A stretch of 64,000 bases of DNA from Vibrio sp. JPW-9-11-11 (GCF_013369335.1 NZ_SZQJ01000008.1:114740-178739); one strand, 5' to 3'. Numbered from the stretch's first letter, positions 30,276 through 40,685 are shown. A program made the numbers and translations. The notes: generated from the letters alone by a model not told the origin.

Positions 30276-32019
30276 CGGGTTCACTCCAGAAGCAATTGTG
30301 TGGAATGATCAACACTTGGCCAACCGCCAGTTGATCCGAGCGCAATTTGTTGGCTTTACGAATGCTATCAACGCTCACCCCGTATTTCGAAGCGATCTTA
30401 CCAAGAAACTCGCCACGCTGAACTTTGTGCTTACGCAGAGGCTGATCTTTCAAGCTCACCGTTATCTTGAGTTTTTGCCCCAGTTTTAACGTATCTGACT
30501 TGAGCCTGTTTTCACGTTTTATTGCCGCAACCGACACTTTGTATTTGGCGGCGATCTTACCTAAATATTCCCCGCGCTGAACAACATGCGTCAGTGTTTT
30601 CGTTTCTACAGGATTGGTAATTTCAGGCACTTTGATCGCATTTTTCGCACCTGGAATGACAAGGATTTGACCGATTGCCAGACTGCTACTCTTCAGCTTA
30701 TTTGCCTGCATCAATACTTGAACGCTAGTACCGTATTTACTCGCAATAATAGACAGTGATTCACCTCGCGATACCTTGTGCTTAAGGCTCTTACCACGGT
30801 TAGCAAACAGCGTCCCTTCTGGTGGACTACTTTCGAAGTACTGCACAATCGCTTTGGTCAACGAGCGTGCTAGCTTATCTTGATGACTGCGCTGGAACAG
30901 CAATTTTTCTTCAGTCGGATTCGAAATAAAGCCGGTCTCTACTAACACCGACGGAATATCTGGTGACTTGAGAACCGCCAAACTTGCGTTCACTGGCTCT
31001 TTTTTATGTAAGTAAATTCCCGCTCGGCCCATCTCTCGCAAAATATTCGTCGCAACTTTATAGCCCTCTTTTTGTGAGTGACTAAACTGCAGATCGAGTA
31101 GCGTTTGGCTGATATTGCGGTCGCTATTATTTTTCGCCAGTACCTCACCAGCACCGCCAAGCAACTGTGATTGCTCCTCATGATTCTCAACCCAACGAGC
31201 AATTTCCGAATTGGCGCGGCGAGTGTTTAGCACAAACACAGACCCGCCACGAGGTTTTGGCGAGTGGAACGCATCGGCATGTACTGAGACTAACAAGTGC
31301 GCTCTGTTTTTACGCGCAATTTCCGAGCGTTTATTCAGATTAACGTAGTAGTCACCACGACGAGTCAACACCGCTTTCATCCCCGGTACCGCATTAATCT
31401 GGTCAGCAATTTTTTTGGATACCGCCAACGTCGCGTGCTTTTCGTATTTACGCGTTGGACCAATTGACCCTGGATCTTCACCACCATGACCGGCGTCGAT
31501 CGCGACAACAATATCCGCGGTACCTAATAGCTCAGAAGCATCACGACTCACCGTTGCAGGAGTGGCATTGTTCGTGGTTGATGCCGTTGAAGTACTGGTG
31601 CTATTGCGGTGCGCCAAATCGATCACCAAACGATGGCCGTATTGACCACCCGGAGTAGGGGCTAACTTAAAAATTTGGGCTGTGGATTTGCGCTTAAGCT
31701 CGAAGACTAATCGGTAAGTGCTTTTCTCCGGCGGGGAACTTTTACGAATTTTTTTCAGAACCGGGCTGTCTGAGATGGTTAGCGGCAAACGGGTATTGAG
31801 CGATGTTTTTTTTAAATCGACCACCAAACGTTCAGGACTTGAAAGCGAAAAATAGCTGTAGTCAGCCTCAGATTGGAGATCAATGACGACACGAGTCTCA
31901 TCAGGTGATGGCCAAACACGAATCCCTTCAAGGGCATTCGCCATGACCAAACTCGGCAATAAACTTAGGGCGAAGAAAATAGGAAAGAAAACAGCCCTTA
32001 ATACGGTAAGCTTCAACAT
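30223..32019 (-). CDS. amiB: N-acetylmuramoyl-L-alanine amidase AmiB with three LysM domains
   Basis: 598 residues from the ATG at 32019 (GGAG upstream). Signal peptide ends near VMA. An AMIN domain (about 28-125) precedes the Amidase_3 catalytic domain ([18 protein letters not shown], then SVHADAF and [11 protein letters not shown] with zinc-binding His/Glu). Three C-terminal LysM domains begin [17 protein letters not shown] and HKVQRGEF. The frame overruns into mutL by 53 bp, adding a tail with Cys-Pro-Pro-Cys and more Cys (see findings). It cleaves septal peptidoglycan, and EnvC is the expected activator. Confidence 0.93.
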   Translation of the reverse strand: MLKLTVLRAVFFPIFFALSLLPSLVMANALEGIRVWPSPDETRVVIDLQSEADYSYFSLSSPERLVVDLKKTSLNTRLPLTISDSPVLKKIRKSSPPEKSTYRLVFELKRKSTAQIFKLAPTPGGQYGHRLVIDLAHRNSTSTSTASTTNNATPATVSRDASELLGTADIVVAIDAGHGGEDPGSIGPTRKYEKHATLAVSKKIADQINAVPGMKAVLTRRGDYYVNLNKRSEIARKNRAHLLVSVHADAFHSPKPRGGSVFVLNTRRANSEIARWVENHEEQSQLLGGAGEVLAKNNSDRNISQTLLDLQFSHSQKEGYKVATNILREMGRAGIYLHKKEPVNASLAVLKSPDIPSVLVETGFISNPTEEKLLFQRSHQDKLARSLTKAIVQYFESSPPEGTLFANRGKSLKHKVSRGESLSIIASKYGTSVQVLMQANKLKSSSLAIGQILVIPGAKNAIKVPEITNPVETKTLTHVVQRGEYLGKIAAKYKVSVAAIKRENRLKSDTLKLGQKLKITVSLKDQPLRKHKVQRGEFLGKIASKYGVSVDSIRKANKLRSDQLAVGQVLIIPHNCFWSEPDDDQDPSCPPCQPNCSW

Positions 32020-32477
32020 AACTCCAACGGTTCCAATAACTGACATCCATATTGACTGTTCGCTGTTATCTCAACGATACGTTCTTTACCCTGGTAACGC
32101 AGCTCGATATCGAGATCGGCTTCAGGTAGCAAACCTTGGCCCTTCTCTGGCCACTCAACCAAACAGATCGCATCAGAGGTAAAGTAATCTCGAATGCCCA
32201 TAAACTCGAGCTCTTCAGGATCGGCCAAGCGATAAAGATCGAAATGATACACCTGCCAATCCGCTAGTTGGTAAGGTTCAACTAAGGTGTAAGTAGGGCT
32301 CTTGACGTTACCTTCATGACCTAATGCGCGGATAAAGCCTCGGCTGAAAGTAGTTTTACCGGCGCCTAAATCACCATGCAGATAGATGGTGGTCTGCTGC
32401 GAACACAATTGCGCTAAAACGGTTCCTAGTTGAATCGTTGCTTGTTCATCTTTAAGGGCAAATTGTTTGGTGGTCAT
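32013..32477 (-). CDS. tsaE: tRNA threonylcarbamoyladenosine biosynthesis ATPase TsaE
   Basis: 154 residues from the ATG at 32477 (an ATG at 32486 also fits). Walker [25 protein letters not shown], the FDLYRL motif and LVEWPEKG are the TsaE hallmarks. With TsaB and TsaD it makes t6A37 in ANN-decoding tRNAs. Its stop overlaps the amiB start by 7 bp, the first link in tsaE-amiB-mutL-miaA-hfq. Confidence 0.95.
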   Translation of the reverse strand: MTTKQFALKDEQATIQLGTVLAQLCSQQTTIYLHGDLGAGKTTFSRGFIRALGHEGNVKSPTYTLVEPYQLADWQVYHFDLYRLADPEELEFMGIRDYFTSDAICLVEWPEKGQGLLPEADLDIELRYQGKERIVEITANSQYGCQLLEPLELC

Positions 32478-32676
32478 GAAGATCAATCTCTAGGCTGTGA
32501 TTATATAAAAATCAAAAGAACTGGAATAGTAAACTGGGTTGGAATTGAGAGACAAGCGATCTTGTGTAAGTAAAACGAAAAATCATCAATTTGACGCTGT
32601 TTTCTGTTTTTTGCTGGCTAGATCCTAAGTATAAGATCCGTTAAGATCCTGCCCCCTTTATCAGGAGCACATCTAC

Positions 32677-33789
32677 ATGAACTACCAACAGCTCGCCGAC
32701 AAGATCAAAATTTGGGGTCAAGAACTCGGCTTTCAGAAAGTAGGGATTTGTGATGTCGACCTTTCTGAACATGAAGCGCAGCTGCAAAAATGGCTTGATG
32801 CCGGTTTTCATGGTGAGATGGATTGGATGGCACGTCACGGAATGATGCGAGCGCGTCCTGATGAGCTACTACCTGGCACAGTGCGTGTTATCAGTGTAAG
32901 AATGGACTACCTTCCGCCACACGCACAATTTGCCTCCAATCTCGCCGATCCTACTCAAGCATACATTAGCCGCTATGCCCTAGGTCGTGACTACCACAAG
33001 TTGATACGAAACCAGCTTAAAAAGCTAGGGCAAAAGATTGAACAAGCAGTCTCTCAACTTGGTTATCGCCCTTTCGTTGATTCCGCCCCTATATTGGAAA
33101 GACCTTTAGCGCAAAAAGCGGGACTAGGTTGGACAGGGAAGCACTCACTGATTCTCGACAAGGAAGCAGGCTCATGGTTTTTTCTCGGTGAACTGCTCAT
33201 TGATATTCCGCTTCCAGTCGATGAAGCGAGCCAGAATGAATGCGGAAAATGCAAAGCCTGTATCACCTCATGCCCAACCAACGCCATTGTTGAAGACGGT
33301 ATCGTTGATGCAAGGCGATGTATCTCATACTTAACTATCGAACACGATGGCGTCATCCCTGAAGAATTTCGCCAAGCGATGGGAAATCGCATTTATGGCT
33401 GTGATGATTGCCAGTTGGTTTGCCCGTGGAATCGTTTTGCGGCGATCACGCAGCAAGAAGATTTTCATCGTCGAGAGGCGTTAAATAACGCCGACTTGGT
33501 GGAGTTGTTTATGTGGGACGAACAAACCTTCCTCAATAAGATGCAAGGTTCAGCGATTCGTCGAATTGGCCATGTCCAATGGCTAAGGAATCTTGCCATC
33601 GCGATGGGCAATGCCCCCTACTCCCTACGTATTGTACAGGCGCTTACCGATCGCCTTGGATTGAATGAGATGCTTGACCAACATATTCACTGGGCACTAG
33701 CAGAGCAACAACAACAGCTAGCTCACACCTCCACTCAAACTGAACGTCTGATCAGGATAGTAGAAAAAGGACTGCCAAGAGATGCATAA
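32677..33789 (+). CDS. queG: Epoxyqueuosine reductase QueG
   Basis: 370 residues. The N-terminal cobalamin-binding domain contains VDSAPILERPLAQKAGLGWTGKH. Two [4Fe-4S] clusters are supplied by CGKCKACITSCP (residues about 189-200) and CDDCQLVCPWNR (about 244-255). A C-terminal HEAT-like helical region follows. It performs the last step of queuosine synthesis, epoxyqueuosine to queuosine in tRNA. Divergent from tsaE, an order shared with E. coli yjeF-yjeS neighbourhoods. Three AGATCC repeats (32620, 32634, 32644) precede it. Confidence 0.96.
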   Translation: MNYQQLADKIKIWGQELGFQKVGICDVDLSEHEAQLQKWLDAGFHGEMDWMARHGMMRARPDELLPGTVRVISVRMDYLPPHAQFASNLADPTQAYISRYALGRDYHKLIRNQLKKLGQKIEQAVSQLGYRPFVDSAPILERPLAQKAGLGWTGKHSLILDKEAGSWFFLGELLIDIPLPVDEASQNECGKCKACITSCPTNAIVEDGIVDARRCISYLTIEHDGVIPEEFRQAMGNRIYGCDDCQLVCPWNRFAAITQQEDFHRREALNNADLVELFMWDEQTFLNKMQGSAIRRIGHVQWLRNLAIAMGNAPYSLRIVQALTDRLGLNEMLDQHIHWALAEQQQQLAHTSTQTERLIRIVEKGLPRDA

Positions 33790-34333
33790 TACTTGCCGAT
33801 TAGACATCATCAGAACTTGATTTAGCTCCAAAAATCAGAATGTGGAAAAAATTAAGCAACATAGGCCAAATTGTTTCAGTTGAAAAAGTTAACCACATCA
33901 CTAATAAATGATTAGGATCAAAAAACAATAACTTAATGATCGAATGGCTGACTTTCCCCAGACAAGAAAATCAAACAAAAATCACGATAAAACAATGACT
34001 TACAACATGACTCGCATTCTGACTGATACTAGATAGTAGCAAAAGATCGTTTTAGTCCCGTGTTATACAGAGAGAAAATTCAGCTTACCCACCAAGTTAT
34101 CCACAAACAATATTCTGTGGATAAGTCTGTTGATGGTTATGTGGAACCCTAGCTCGCACCTAGCTTGCCATCAATTGGGATGAACACGTCACGTGTTGAA
34201 AGACTAAATTTAGACATAAAAATGCCCACCTAATAATTAGGAGGACTATTTTACTTTGGCATGATGCTTCTCAGCATTACAAAAGAGCGGTAGTCATAAG
34301 ACCGATTCAAGTGATCTCTCACCTGAGGAGATT
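33790..34333. other. AT-rich intergenic region with paired DnaA boxes
   Basis: Between queG and the tRNA array there is no credible gene. It contains several GATC sites (e.g. near 33915, 33938), two perfect inverted DnaA boxes at 34097-34124, and toward the end CCTAAT/ATTAGG flanked by TGCC/GGGCA with a T-run on the complement (about 34218-34262), a weak terminator candidate for the tRNA transcript. Otherwise I see nothing. Confidence 0.6.
34097..34124. promoter_or_regulatory. Two inverted consensus DnaA boxes
   Basis: TTATCCACA (34097-34105) and TGTGGATAA (34116-34124) are exact 9-mer DnaA boxes in inverted orientation, 10 bases apart. They lie far from the usual gidA/mioC chromosome origin context. 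A DnaA-titration or replication-timing site is one reading; a coincidental hairpin is another. No U-run supports a terminator. Confidence 0.6.
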
Positions 34334-34409
34334 TGGAGCGACACACGAGGTTCGAACTCGTGACCTCAACCTTGGCAAGGTTGCGCTCTACCAACTGAGC
34401 TAGTGTCGC
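34334..34409 (-). tRNA. tRNA-Gly (anticodon GCC), copy 1
   Basis: 76-base gene on the complement with encoded CCA. Acceptor GCGACAC pairs with GTGTCGC, the anticodon stem CAACC/GGTTG encloses TTGCCAA, giving GCC, and the TTCGAAC T-loop is intact. Last functional gene of the array. Confidence 0.95.
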
Positions 34410-34429
34410 ATATTCTCTTGAAGAGAAAT

Positions 34430-34506
<77 letters not shown>

Positions 34507-34547
34507 TCCGTATTATGTCACCGTTAGGTACGATGAAGACCATTAAA

Positions 34548-34623
34548 TGGAGCGACACACGAGGTTCGAACTCGTGACCTCAACCTTGGCAAGGTTGCGC
34601 TCTACCAACTGAGCTAGTGTCGC
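34548..34623 (-). tRNA. tRNA-Gly (GCC), copy 2
   Basis: 76 bases, identical in sequence to the other Gly copies in this array, CCA encoded. It is followed downstream by the same palindromic spacer seen after copy 1's neighbour (TTCTCTTGAAGAGAA). Confidence 0.95.
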
Positions 34624-34643
34624 ATATTCTCTTGAAGAGAAAT

Positions 34644-34714
34644 TGGTTGCGGGGCCGGATTTGAACCTATGACCTTCGCTGGGTTTTATGAATGGCTGAG
34701 CACGACGAGCTAGC
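34644..34714 (-). pseudogene. Decayed initiator tRNA-fMet
   Basis: The 3' half (CCA, acceptor strand, T-arm) matches the intact fMet genes, with one base missing in the acceptor run and a changed T-stem/variable region. The anticodon region is enlarged by about 12 bases and the D-arm and 5' acceptor strand are lost (the sequence ends in CGACGAGCTAGCG instead of continuing). It cannot fold as a tRNA. Confidence 0.85.
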
Positions 34715-34735
34715 GATTCACAACACCTTTAAAAA

Positions 34736-34812
<77 letters not shown>

Positions 34813-34851
34813 TCCGTATGTCATTGTTAAGCACAATGAGAGCTATCAATT

Positions 34852-34927
34852 TGGAGCGACACACGAGGTTCGAACTCGTGACCTCAACCTTGGCAAGGTT
34901 GCGCTCTACCAACTGAGCTAGTGTCGC
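34852..34927 (-). tRNA. tRNA-Gly (GCC), copy 3
   Basis: 76 bases, same sequence as the other Gly genes; CCA encoded. Spacer to copy 4 repeats the GTTAAGCACAATGA motif seen before fMet copy 2. Confidence 0.95.
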
Positions 34928-34962
34928 AGTGTCACTGTTAAGCACAATGAAAGCTATCAAAC

Positions 34963-35038
34963 TGGAGCGACACACGAGGTTCGAACTCGTGACCTCAACC
35001 TTGGCAAGGTTGCGCTCTACCAACTGAGCTAGTGTCGC
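34963..35038 (-). tRNA. tRNA-Gly (GCC), copy 4 (promoter-proximal)
   Basis: 76 bases, GCC anticodon in loop TTGCCAA, CCA encoded. First gene of the transcript started at the 35071-35098 promoter. Confidence 0.95.
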
Positions 35039-35070
35039 ATCAACAACGTTTATGTCGTTTAGGGCTGCGA

Positions 35071-35098
35071 ATTATAAGAGCATTTTTTTGTGATGCAA
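35071..35098 (-). promoter_or_regulatory. Promoter of the tRNA array
   Basis: Complement TTGCAT (35098-35093), 16-base spacer, perfect TATAAT (35076-35071), then a GC-rich discriminator (CGCAGCCC), the pattern of stringently controlled stable-RNA promoters. About 30 bp upstream of the first tRNA-Gly. Confidence 0.8.
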
Positions 35099-35340
35099 GT
35101 CCTTCATGCAAAAAACATCCATTTTTTTTGTGTTTGAGCAAAAAGTGCACAGCGTTAGGGTAAATGACTTGAAAACCGACCAAAACCCTGTTGCAGCAAG
35201 TACCTAGCCGACCTTAAAAACACAAAGTGGGATATCGACCTGCCTTTTGCAAGCACTCCGTCGCCGAAGCCTAAATTTTTCTATATAACAGGACGTAGAA
35301 ACCTCAATTCGCTGAATTAATTAAACGGATTTAATCTTGT

Positions 35341-36051
35341 ATGCACTTTCGCCGTTCTCGTGCACCCTTAGCCGCATTACTCATGCTCGTACTTTTGCTT
35401 TCAGGATGTGGTTCCCTACCTAAGCCAGTCAGAAACTTAGGGAAAAGCGATGTTGACTTCGTCATGGACGTGCACGCCCGTCAACTCAAGGCCCAAGTGG
35501 CTGAGTTAACGCGCAAGCTCTATGTTCGCAATCCTATTCAATTGAGCAAGAAACCCGATGCAACGATTGAAAGTCGCATTGAACAGATCTTAGGCTCAGA
35601 AGAAGAAGTCGAGCTACCGTCATTGTTATTTGACGAGCTCAATCAAGTGACGGGCATTGACGCAATTTTGTTGAGCTTTGACCCCAACTATCAAGGCGAT
35701 CGCGTCTTCGCTGCTGTGGTCGGCCTAACCGAAATGCTCAGACGTTCTTACAACCACCAGCAAGAATTTTTTATCCTTGATTCGCTCGACGAACAAGCTT
35801 TGTACAACAGCGCGAGAAACATCGAGATATTTGTTTGGCGCCTATACCACCGCAAAGATAGCGAAGGAAATCCGCTGATCTACACCAACGATACCAATGA
35901 GCAAGGCGGTGATATGAGCTTCGACCGACTATTCACCAAGATGATCATGATTCAAGATATGATGGCGCTGATTGTGGCGGATAAAACCAATCGCAGCATT
36001 ACCAAAGTGGCCCAAGGTGTCGCACAGTTTGTCTTTTTACCTATCCCGTAA
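35341..36051 (+). CDS. Lipoprotein of unknown function
   Basis: 236 residues, ATG at 35341. A type II signal peptide with lipobox LLLSGC (Cys at about 23) anchors it to a membrane. The mature part is mainly helical and contains RNPIQLSKKPDATIESRIEQI and LLFDELNQVTGIDAILLSFDPNYQGDRVF. A C-terminal helix carries MIMIQDMMALIVADKTNRS. I do not assign a family. It is monocistronic, ending at the 36061 terminator, and unrelated to its neighbours. Confidence 0.8.
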   Translation: MHFRRSRAPLAALLMLVLLLSGCGSLPKPVRNLGKSDVDFVMDVHARQLKAQVAELTRKLYVRNPIQLSKKPDATIESRIEQILGSEEEVELPSLLFDELNQVTGIDAILLSFDPNYQGDRVFAAVVGLTEMLRRSYNHQQEFFILDSLDEQALYNSARNIEIFVWRLYHRKDSEGNPLIYTNDTNEQGGDMSFDRLFTKMIMIQDMMALIVADKTNRSITKVAQGVAQFVFLPIP

Positions 36052-36060
36052 CCTCATAGC

Positions 36061-36092
36061 AAAAGAGCCGCACTTTCGATGCGGCTCTTTTT
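36061..36092. terminator. Bidirectional terminator between lipoprotein gene and orn
   Basis: AAAAGAGCCGCA (36061-36072), loop CTTTCGA, TGCGGCTCTTTT (36080-36091). U-tracts in both directions, serving both converging genes. Confidence 0.93.
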
Positions 36093-36099
36093 ACTGAGA

Positions 36100-36645
36100 T
36101 TAGATGCTAAAGATGGTTTGACGATAATATTGCAATTCGGCAATAGATTCGCGGATGTCATCCAATGCTAAGTGGCTCCCTTGCTTGCTAAACCCTTCAA
36201 GCACTTCCGGCTTCCAGCGACGAGTGAGCTCTTTCAGTGTGCTGACATCAATATAACGATAGTGAAAATACTGCTCTAGCTCAGGCATATGCTTGTACAG
36301 AAAACGACGGTCTTGGCCGATACTGTTGCCACAGATTGGCGATTTACCTTTCGGTACCCACTTTTCTAGGAACTCAATGGTCTGGCGAATCGCTTCTTGC
36401 TCATCAATTTTACTTTCACGTACGCGCTCAACGAGGCCACTTCCTGTATGAGTGGTAGTACACCACTCATCCATTTTTTGCAGTTCTTGCTCAGGTTGAT
36501 GAATGGCAAGTACAGGTCCTTCAGCTAAGATATTTAATTCACTGTCTGTCACTATGGTGGCGATTTCGATAATTTTGTGTGTTTCTGGGTCCAGCCCAGT
36601 CATTTCAAGATCAACCCAAATCAGATTTTGATCGCTAAAGGACAT
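36100..36645 (-). CDS. orn: Oligoribonuclease
   Basis: 181 residues. DEDDh exonuclease: D-x-E in [11 protein letters not shown] (about 11-13), the [13 protein letters not shown] segment with the second Asp, and [18 protein letters not shown] with the catalytic His/Asp. It degrades 2-5-mer RNAs and pGpG, ending c-di-GMP signalling. Divergent from rsgA. Confidence 0.97.
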   Translation of the reverse strand: MSFSDQNLIWVDLEMTGLDPETHKIIEIATIVTDSELNILAEGPVLAIHQPEQELQKMDEWCTTTHTGSGLVERVRESKIDEQEAIRQTIEFLEKWVPKGKSPICGNSIGQDRRFLYKHMPELEQYFHYRYIDVSTLKELTRRWKPEVLEGFSKQGSHLALDDIRESIAELQYYRQTIFSI

Positions 36646-36771
36646 AAATCGTTGCCTATTGGTTTTGTGCTAAAAGAGGTACTATACCCAAATTCCGATA
36701 TCCAAGATAGATTGAGATACGTTCGTCAAATGGGTATCACTCGATAAATTAATCAACTGAAGTAGAGAAAC

Positions 36772-37827
36772 GTGGCTAAAAAGAAAAAGCTAACCAAAGG
36801 TCAGGTAAGGCGTGTTCGCCATAACCAAAAACGCAAACTCAAGCAGGAAGAGACCGTCCAGTGGGATGAGTCTATGCTTGGAGGCAGTAAATCCGGCCTG
36901 GTTATCACTCGTTTTGGACAGCACGCTGACATCGAAGACCTCGAAAGTGGAGAAGTCCAACGCTGCAACCTACGCCGTGGGATTGAAACGCTTGTTTCTG
37001 GCGACAAAGTGATTTGGCGCCCAGGACTAGAATCGATGGAAGGTATCAGCGGCGTTGTCGAAGCGGTCGAGCCTCGAACTTCAGTATTAACTCGTCCAGA
37101 CTACTATGACGGCCTAAAACCCGTTGCGGCTAATGTAGACCAAATGGTCATCGTGTCATCTGTGTTACCAGAATTGTCTTTGAACATCATTGACCGCTAC
37201 CTAGTCGCGTCTGAAACGTTACAAATTGCGCCGCTACTGGTACTCAACAAAATTGACCTTCTCGAATCCGAGCAGTTAGCAGAATACAAATCTTGGCTAA
37301 GCGAATACGAGCGCATTGGCTATAAGGTATTGTTTGTCAGTAAACAAACTGGTGAAGGCATTGCAGAACTGGAAGCGGAACTGAAAGACCGCATCAACAT
37401 TTTTGTTGGCCAGTCAGGGGTAGGAAAGTCCAGCTTGGTCAACGCCTTAATGCCACAATTTAACGTAGAAGAAGGCGCGGTTTCTCAAAACTCTGGTTTA
37501 GGCCAACACACCACCACCGCTTCCCGCTTGTACCACATTCCAACTGGGGGCGATCTCATCGACTCACCAGGAGTACGCGAATTTGGCCTGTGGCACCTTG
37601 AGGCAGACGAAATCACCAAAGCTTTCATTGAGTTTCGTCCCTATCTTGGTGGCTGCAAGTTCCGAGATTGTAAACATAATGACGATCCGAACTGCGCACT
37701 TCGCCAAGCGGTTGAAGAGGGCGAAATCAGCGAAGTCCGTTTTGAAAACTACCATCGCATTTTAGAGAGCATGGCCGAGAACAAAGCGAACCGTCAGTAC
37801 TCACGCAATAAAAAAGCCGACCTGTAG
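36772..37827 (+). CDS. rsgA: Small-subunit ribosome biogenesis GTPase RsgA
   Basis: 351 residues from a GTG start. A Lys/Arg-rich N-terminus ([22 protein letters not shown]) precedes an OB-fold. The GTPase is circularly permuted: G4 NKID (159-162), then G1 GQSGVGKS (213-220), then G3 DSPG (264-267). The C-terminal zinc finger uses Cys295, Cys300, His302 and Cys308. It is a late 30S assembly factor. 111 bp upstream of psd. Confidence 0.97.
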   Translation: MAKKKKLTKGQVRRVRHNQKRKLKQEETVQWDESMLGGSKSGLVITRFGQHADIEDLESGEVQRCNLRRGIETLVSGDKVIWRPGLESMEGISGVVEAVEPRTSVLTRPDYYDGLKPVAANVDQMVIVSSVLPELSLNIIDRYLVASETLQIAPLLVLNKIDLLESEQLAEYKSWLSEYERIGYKVLFVSKQTGEGIAELEAELKDRINIFVGQSGVGKSSLVNALMPQFNVEEGAVSQNSGLGQHTTTASRLYHIPTGGDLIDSPGVREFGLWHLEADEITKAFIEFRPYLGGCKFRDCKHNDDPNCALRQAVEEGEISEVRFENYHRILESMAENKANRQYSRNKKADL

Positions 37828-37938
37828 CGGTAATTTTGTAAGCAAACGCGCGCAACAGCTGACATCGAAAAACAATTTCAGTAACATCTCGCGCCCATAA
37901 ACTCGTCAATCGTACACATAACATTGGAATGAAACACA

Positions 37939-38823
37939 ATGGATAAGATTAAAGTTGGACTGCAATACTGGATACCACAGCACGGCTTAACTCGGCTTAT
38001 GGGTAAACTCGCCTCAGCCCAGGCAGGCGGTCTAACCACGGCCGTCATTCGCTGGTTCATTAAACAGTACAACGTCAATATGGACGAAGCGCTGCATTCA
38101 GACCCTAAGCACTTCAAGACGTTTAACGATTTTTTTGTCCGTGAACTGAAACCTGGAATGCGCCCTATTGCTGATGGGGATTCAGTCATCACCCACCCGG
38201 CCGACGCGTGTGTGAGCCAGTTCGGCCCAATTACCGACGGAAAATTGATTCAAGCGAAAGGTCATGATTTTTCTGCCCAAGAGCTGCTCGGCGGTGACGC
38301 TGATCTGGCAGCAGAGTTTGCAAACGGGGAATTCGCCACACTTTACCTTTCTCCACGTGATTACCACCGTGTCCACATGCCATGCGATGGTACATTGCGT
38401 CAGATGATTTATGTTCCTGGTGATCTGTTTTCGGTCAATCCACTAACGGCAGAGAACGTACCTAACCTGTTTGCGCGCAATGAACGTGTCGTGTGTATTT
38501 TCGACACCGCATTTGGGCCAATGGCGCAGGTGTTGGTTGGCGCAACGATTGTCGGTAGCATTGAACAAGTGTGGGCGGGCACTATCACTCCTCCACGCGG
38601 CAACAGCGTTTACAAATGGGATTATCCCGCAACAGGCGACAAAGCCGTGATATTGAAAAAAGGTGAGGAAATGGGCCGCTTTAAGCTCGGCTCGACGGTT
38701 ATCAACTTGTTTGCTAAAGGTGCAATCCAGTTCGATGACAGCATGCAGAATGGTCAATCCACGGTCATGGGTACTGCCTATGCTCATGTGCAAACCCCAT
38801 CATCCGAGTCTCAGCAAAGCTAA
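37939..38823 (+). CDS. psd: Phosphatidylserine decarboxylase proenzyme
   Basis: 294 residues, of the pyruvoyl-dependent family. The LGST self-cleavage site is at 250-253, so Ser252 becomes the pyruvoyl group of the small subunit; Asp89 and His143 complete the triad (HPADACV and SPRDYHRVH). It forms phosphatidylethanolamine at the inner membrane. rsgA-psd adjacency is conserved in gammaproteobacteria. Terminated at 38843-38866. Confidence 0.97.
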   Translation: MDKIKVGLQYWIPQHGLTRLMGKLASAQAGGLTTAVIRWFIKQYNVNMDEALHSDPKHFKTFNDFFVRELKPGMRPIADGDSVITHPADACVSQFGPITDGKLIQAKGHDFSAQELLGGDADLAAEFANGEFATLYLSPRDYHRVHMPCDGTLRQMIYVPGDLFSVNPLTAENVPNLFARNERVVCIFDTAFGPMAQVLVGATIVGSIEQVWAGTITPPRGNSVYKWDYPATGDKAVILKKGEEMGRFKLGSTVINLFAKGAIQFDDSMQNGQSTVMGTAYAHVQTPSSESQQS

Positions 38824-38842
38824 ACCCGGTAACCGACATATC

Positions 38843-38866
38843 GCCCCGCTACTGCGGGGCTTTTTT
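38843..38866 (+). terminator. Terminator of psd
   Basis: GCCCCGC (38843-38849), loop TACT, GCGGGGC (38854-38860), then six T. Confidence 0.95.
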
Positions 38867-38993
38867 GACCCAAAACAAAACTAGTCATACAAATTCAACT
38901 GTTTATCAAAAGTCTAGACTCGGTCGAAGACGCTGCCCTGTTTGTAAATTAATCTATAGCCTGATATTTGTTTGCAACAAGGCTGTTCTTACT

Positions 38994-40409
38994 ATGCTCA
39001 AGATTGATTCTGGCGTTCTGATTAAGCTTTTAATCAGTTTCGGCCTACCGGTTGGTGTGCTATTTATGCCCATTGATTGGATTCCGATCGCTGATCTCAC
39101 CTTAATCCAACACCGCTTATTGGCCATTTTTCTGCTCGCCGCCCTACTGTGGGTGTTGGAGCCCGTACCGGTATTTGCGACCTCGATTTTAATTATCGCT
39201 TTAGAACTGGTCATGATATCCAACAAAGGATTGCATTTATTCAGAACTCCACCCGAAGGTCACGACTTAGGGGAGTTGATGAACTATACCGATATCTTTA
39301 GCGCGTTTTCCTCTCCGATCATCATCCTCTTTATGGGCGGATTTGCCCTCGCGATCGCCGCTTCTAAATATGAACTCGACAACAACTTAGCCCGAGTGTT
39401 GCTCAGACCCTTTGGTCACCAGCCTAAATTTATCATGCTCGGTTTAATGCTGATCACCGCCGTGTTCTCGATGTTTATGTCAAATACCGCCACCACAGTA
39501 ATGATGCTCGCGCTACTTGGGCCCATCGTCGCGTCAGCGCCGAAGGGGGATATCGGGATAAAAGCTCTAGTGCTATGTATTCCTATTGCGGCAAACACAG
39601 GGGGGATCGCCACCCCAATCGGTACGCCCCCCAACGCTATTGCTCTCCAGTATCTAACCGGAGAAAACAGTATCGATTTCTTGACTTGGATGATGATGGG
39701 TCTGCCCTTTGTTATTGTTCAGCTCACAATTGCTTGGTTCCTACTGCAGAAGCTTTTCCCGGCTTCACAACAAACCATGACCTTAAAGCTGGATGGCCAA
39801 TTTCAAAAGAACTGGCGCGCGATTGTCGTCTACGTCACTTTTGCCGCGACAATCCTATTGTGGATGACCACCAAGGTGCATGGTATGAACACCTACGTAG
39901 TTTCGATCATTCCGCTCGCCGTGTTTACACTCACCGGTATTATGGGCAAGTCTGAACTGAAACTGATCAATTGGGATGTGTTGTGGCTGGTTGCTGGCGG
40001 TATCGCGATTGGTATCGGACTCGACAAAACCGGCCTAGCTTCAGCGCTGGCTCACGCGATTGATTATGAGTCGCTATCACCCATTGCCGTCGTCCTGACT
40101 TTGTCTTTAGTGTGTTGGATCATGGCCAATTTCATGTCCAACACGGCAACGGCCAACTTGCTGATGCCAATTGCTGCTGCGATTGGCGCGTCTATGGAGA
40201 GCTTAGTCAGCGTTGGAGGGTTGCAAGGCTTACTGGTGGTGGTCGCTTTCTCTGCTTCGCTCGGTATGATTTTACCGGTTTCAACGCCGCCTAACTCGCT
40301 AGCCTACTCGACAGGCTTAATCGAGAGCAAGGATATGGCGAAAACAGGCGTCATCATCGGTGTGATCGGCTTACTGATCGTCTATATGGGTACGCTCATC
40401 CTAACCTGA
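38994..40409 (+). CDS. SLC13/DASS family anion:Na+ symporter
   Basis: 471 residues from the ATG at 38994; the longer frame upstream runs through the psd terminator and is rejected. About 11-12 membrane helices. Two SNT motifs of the DASS family (FMSNTATTVMML at about 160 and NFMSNTATANLLMP at about 380) form the Na+ and carboxylate-binding re-entrant loops, followed by TPIGTPPNAIA and PVSTPPNSLAY. Substrate is likely a di- or tricarboxylate or sulfate; the sequence does not decide which. Possible weak terminator repeat at 40418-40446. Confidence 0.87.
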   Translation: MLKIDSGVLIKLLISFGLPVGVLFMPIDWIPIADLTLIQHRLLAIFLLAALLWVLEPVPVFATSILIIALELVMISNKGLHLFRTPPEGHDLGELMNYTDIFSAFSSPIIILFMGGFALAIAASKYELDNNLARVLLRPFGHQPKFIMLGLMLITAVFSMFMSNTATTVMMLALLGPIVASAPKGDIGIKALVLCIPIAANTGGIATPIGTPPNAIALQYLTGENSIDFLTWMMMGLPFVIVQLTIAWFLLQKLFPASQQTMTLKLDGQFQKNWRAIVVYVTFAATILLWMTTKVHGMNTYVVSIIPLAVFTLTGIMGKSELKLINWDVLWLVAGGIAIGIGLDKTGLASALAHAIDYESLSPIAVVLTLSLVCWIMANFMSNTATANLLMPIAAAIGASMESLVSVGGLQGLLVVVAFSASLGMILPVSTPPNSLAYSTGLIESKDMAKTGVIIGVIGLLIVYMGTLILT

Positions 40410-40417
40410 CCCTTTCG

Positions 40418-40446
40418 GTGACCTCTTGTTTTTGACTTGAGGTCAC
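40418..40446 (+). repeat. 8-bp inverted repeat after the SLC13 gene
   Basis: GTGACCTC (40418-40425) and GAGGTCAC (40439-40446) surround a T-rich 13-base loop, followed by ATTTTG. It could be a weak terminator or an operator for the downstream chemoreceptor gene. Confidence 0.4.
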
Positions 40447-40685
40447 ATTTTGTTCAAGTACTTCATTGCTCCTACACTACAAATCCTAGTTTCCCTACAT
40501 GGATCAACCCTTTACCTGTGATGTGTATATAATATCTGCTGAATAATAACAATAAGATCCGCTTCACTCATTCATGTGAACAATAACATTCAGCGGTACG
40601 TTTCCATTTGTCGCTATACAGCTACAGACAGGTGCTCCCAGCGACCGCTTTCTCGATTTATTGTCTCGTAACTAAAGGAAAGGCA

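Noticed and set aside
34000..34200. Chromosome origin (oriC)
   Set aside because: Only two DnaA boxes, no clear DUE cluster, and gidA/mioC/dnaA genes are absent; kept as a DnaA-binding candidate only.
34000..34200. crtS site controlling chromosome 2 replication
   Set aside because: The known V. cholerae crtS lies in a different gene neighbourhood and I see no matching core sequence.
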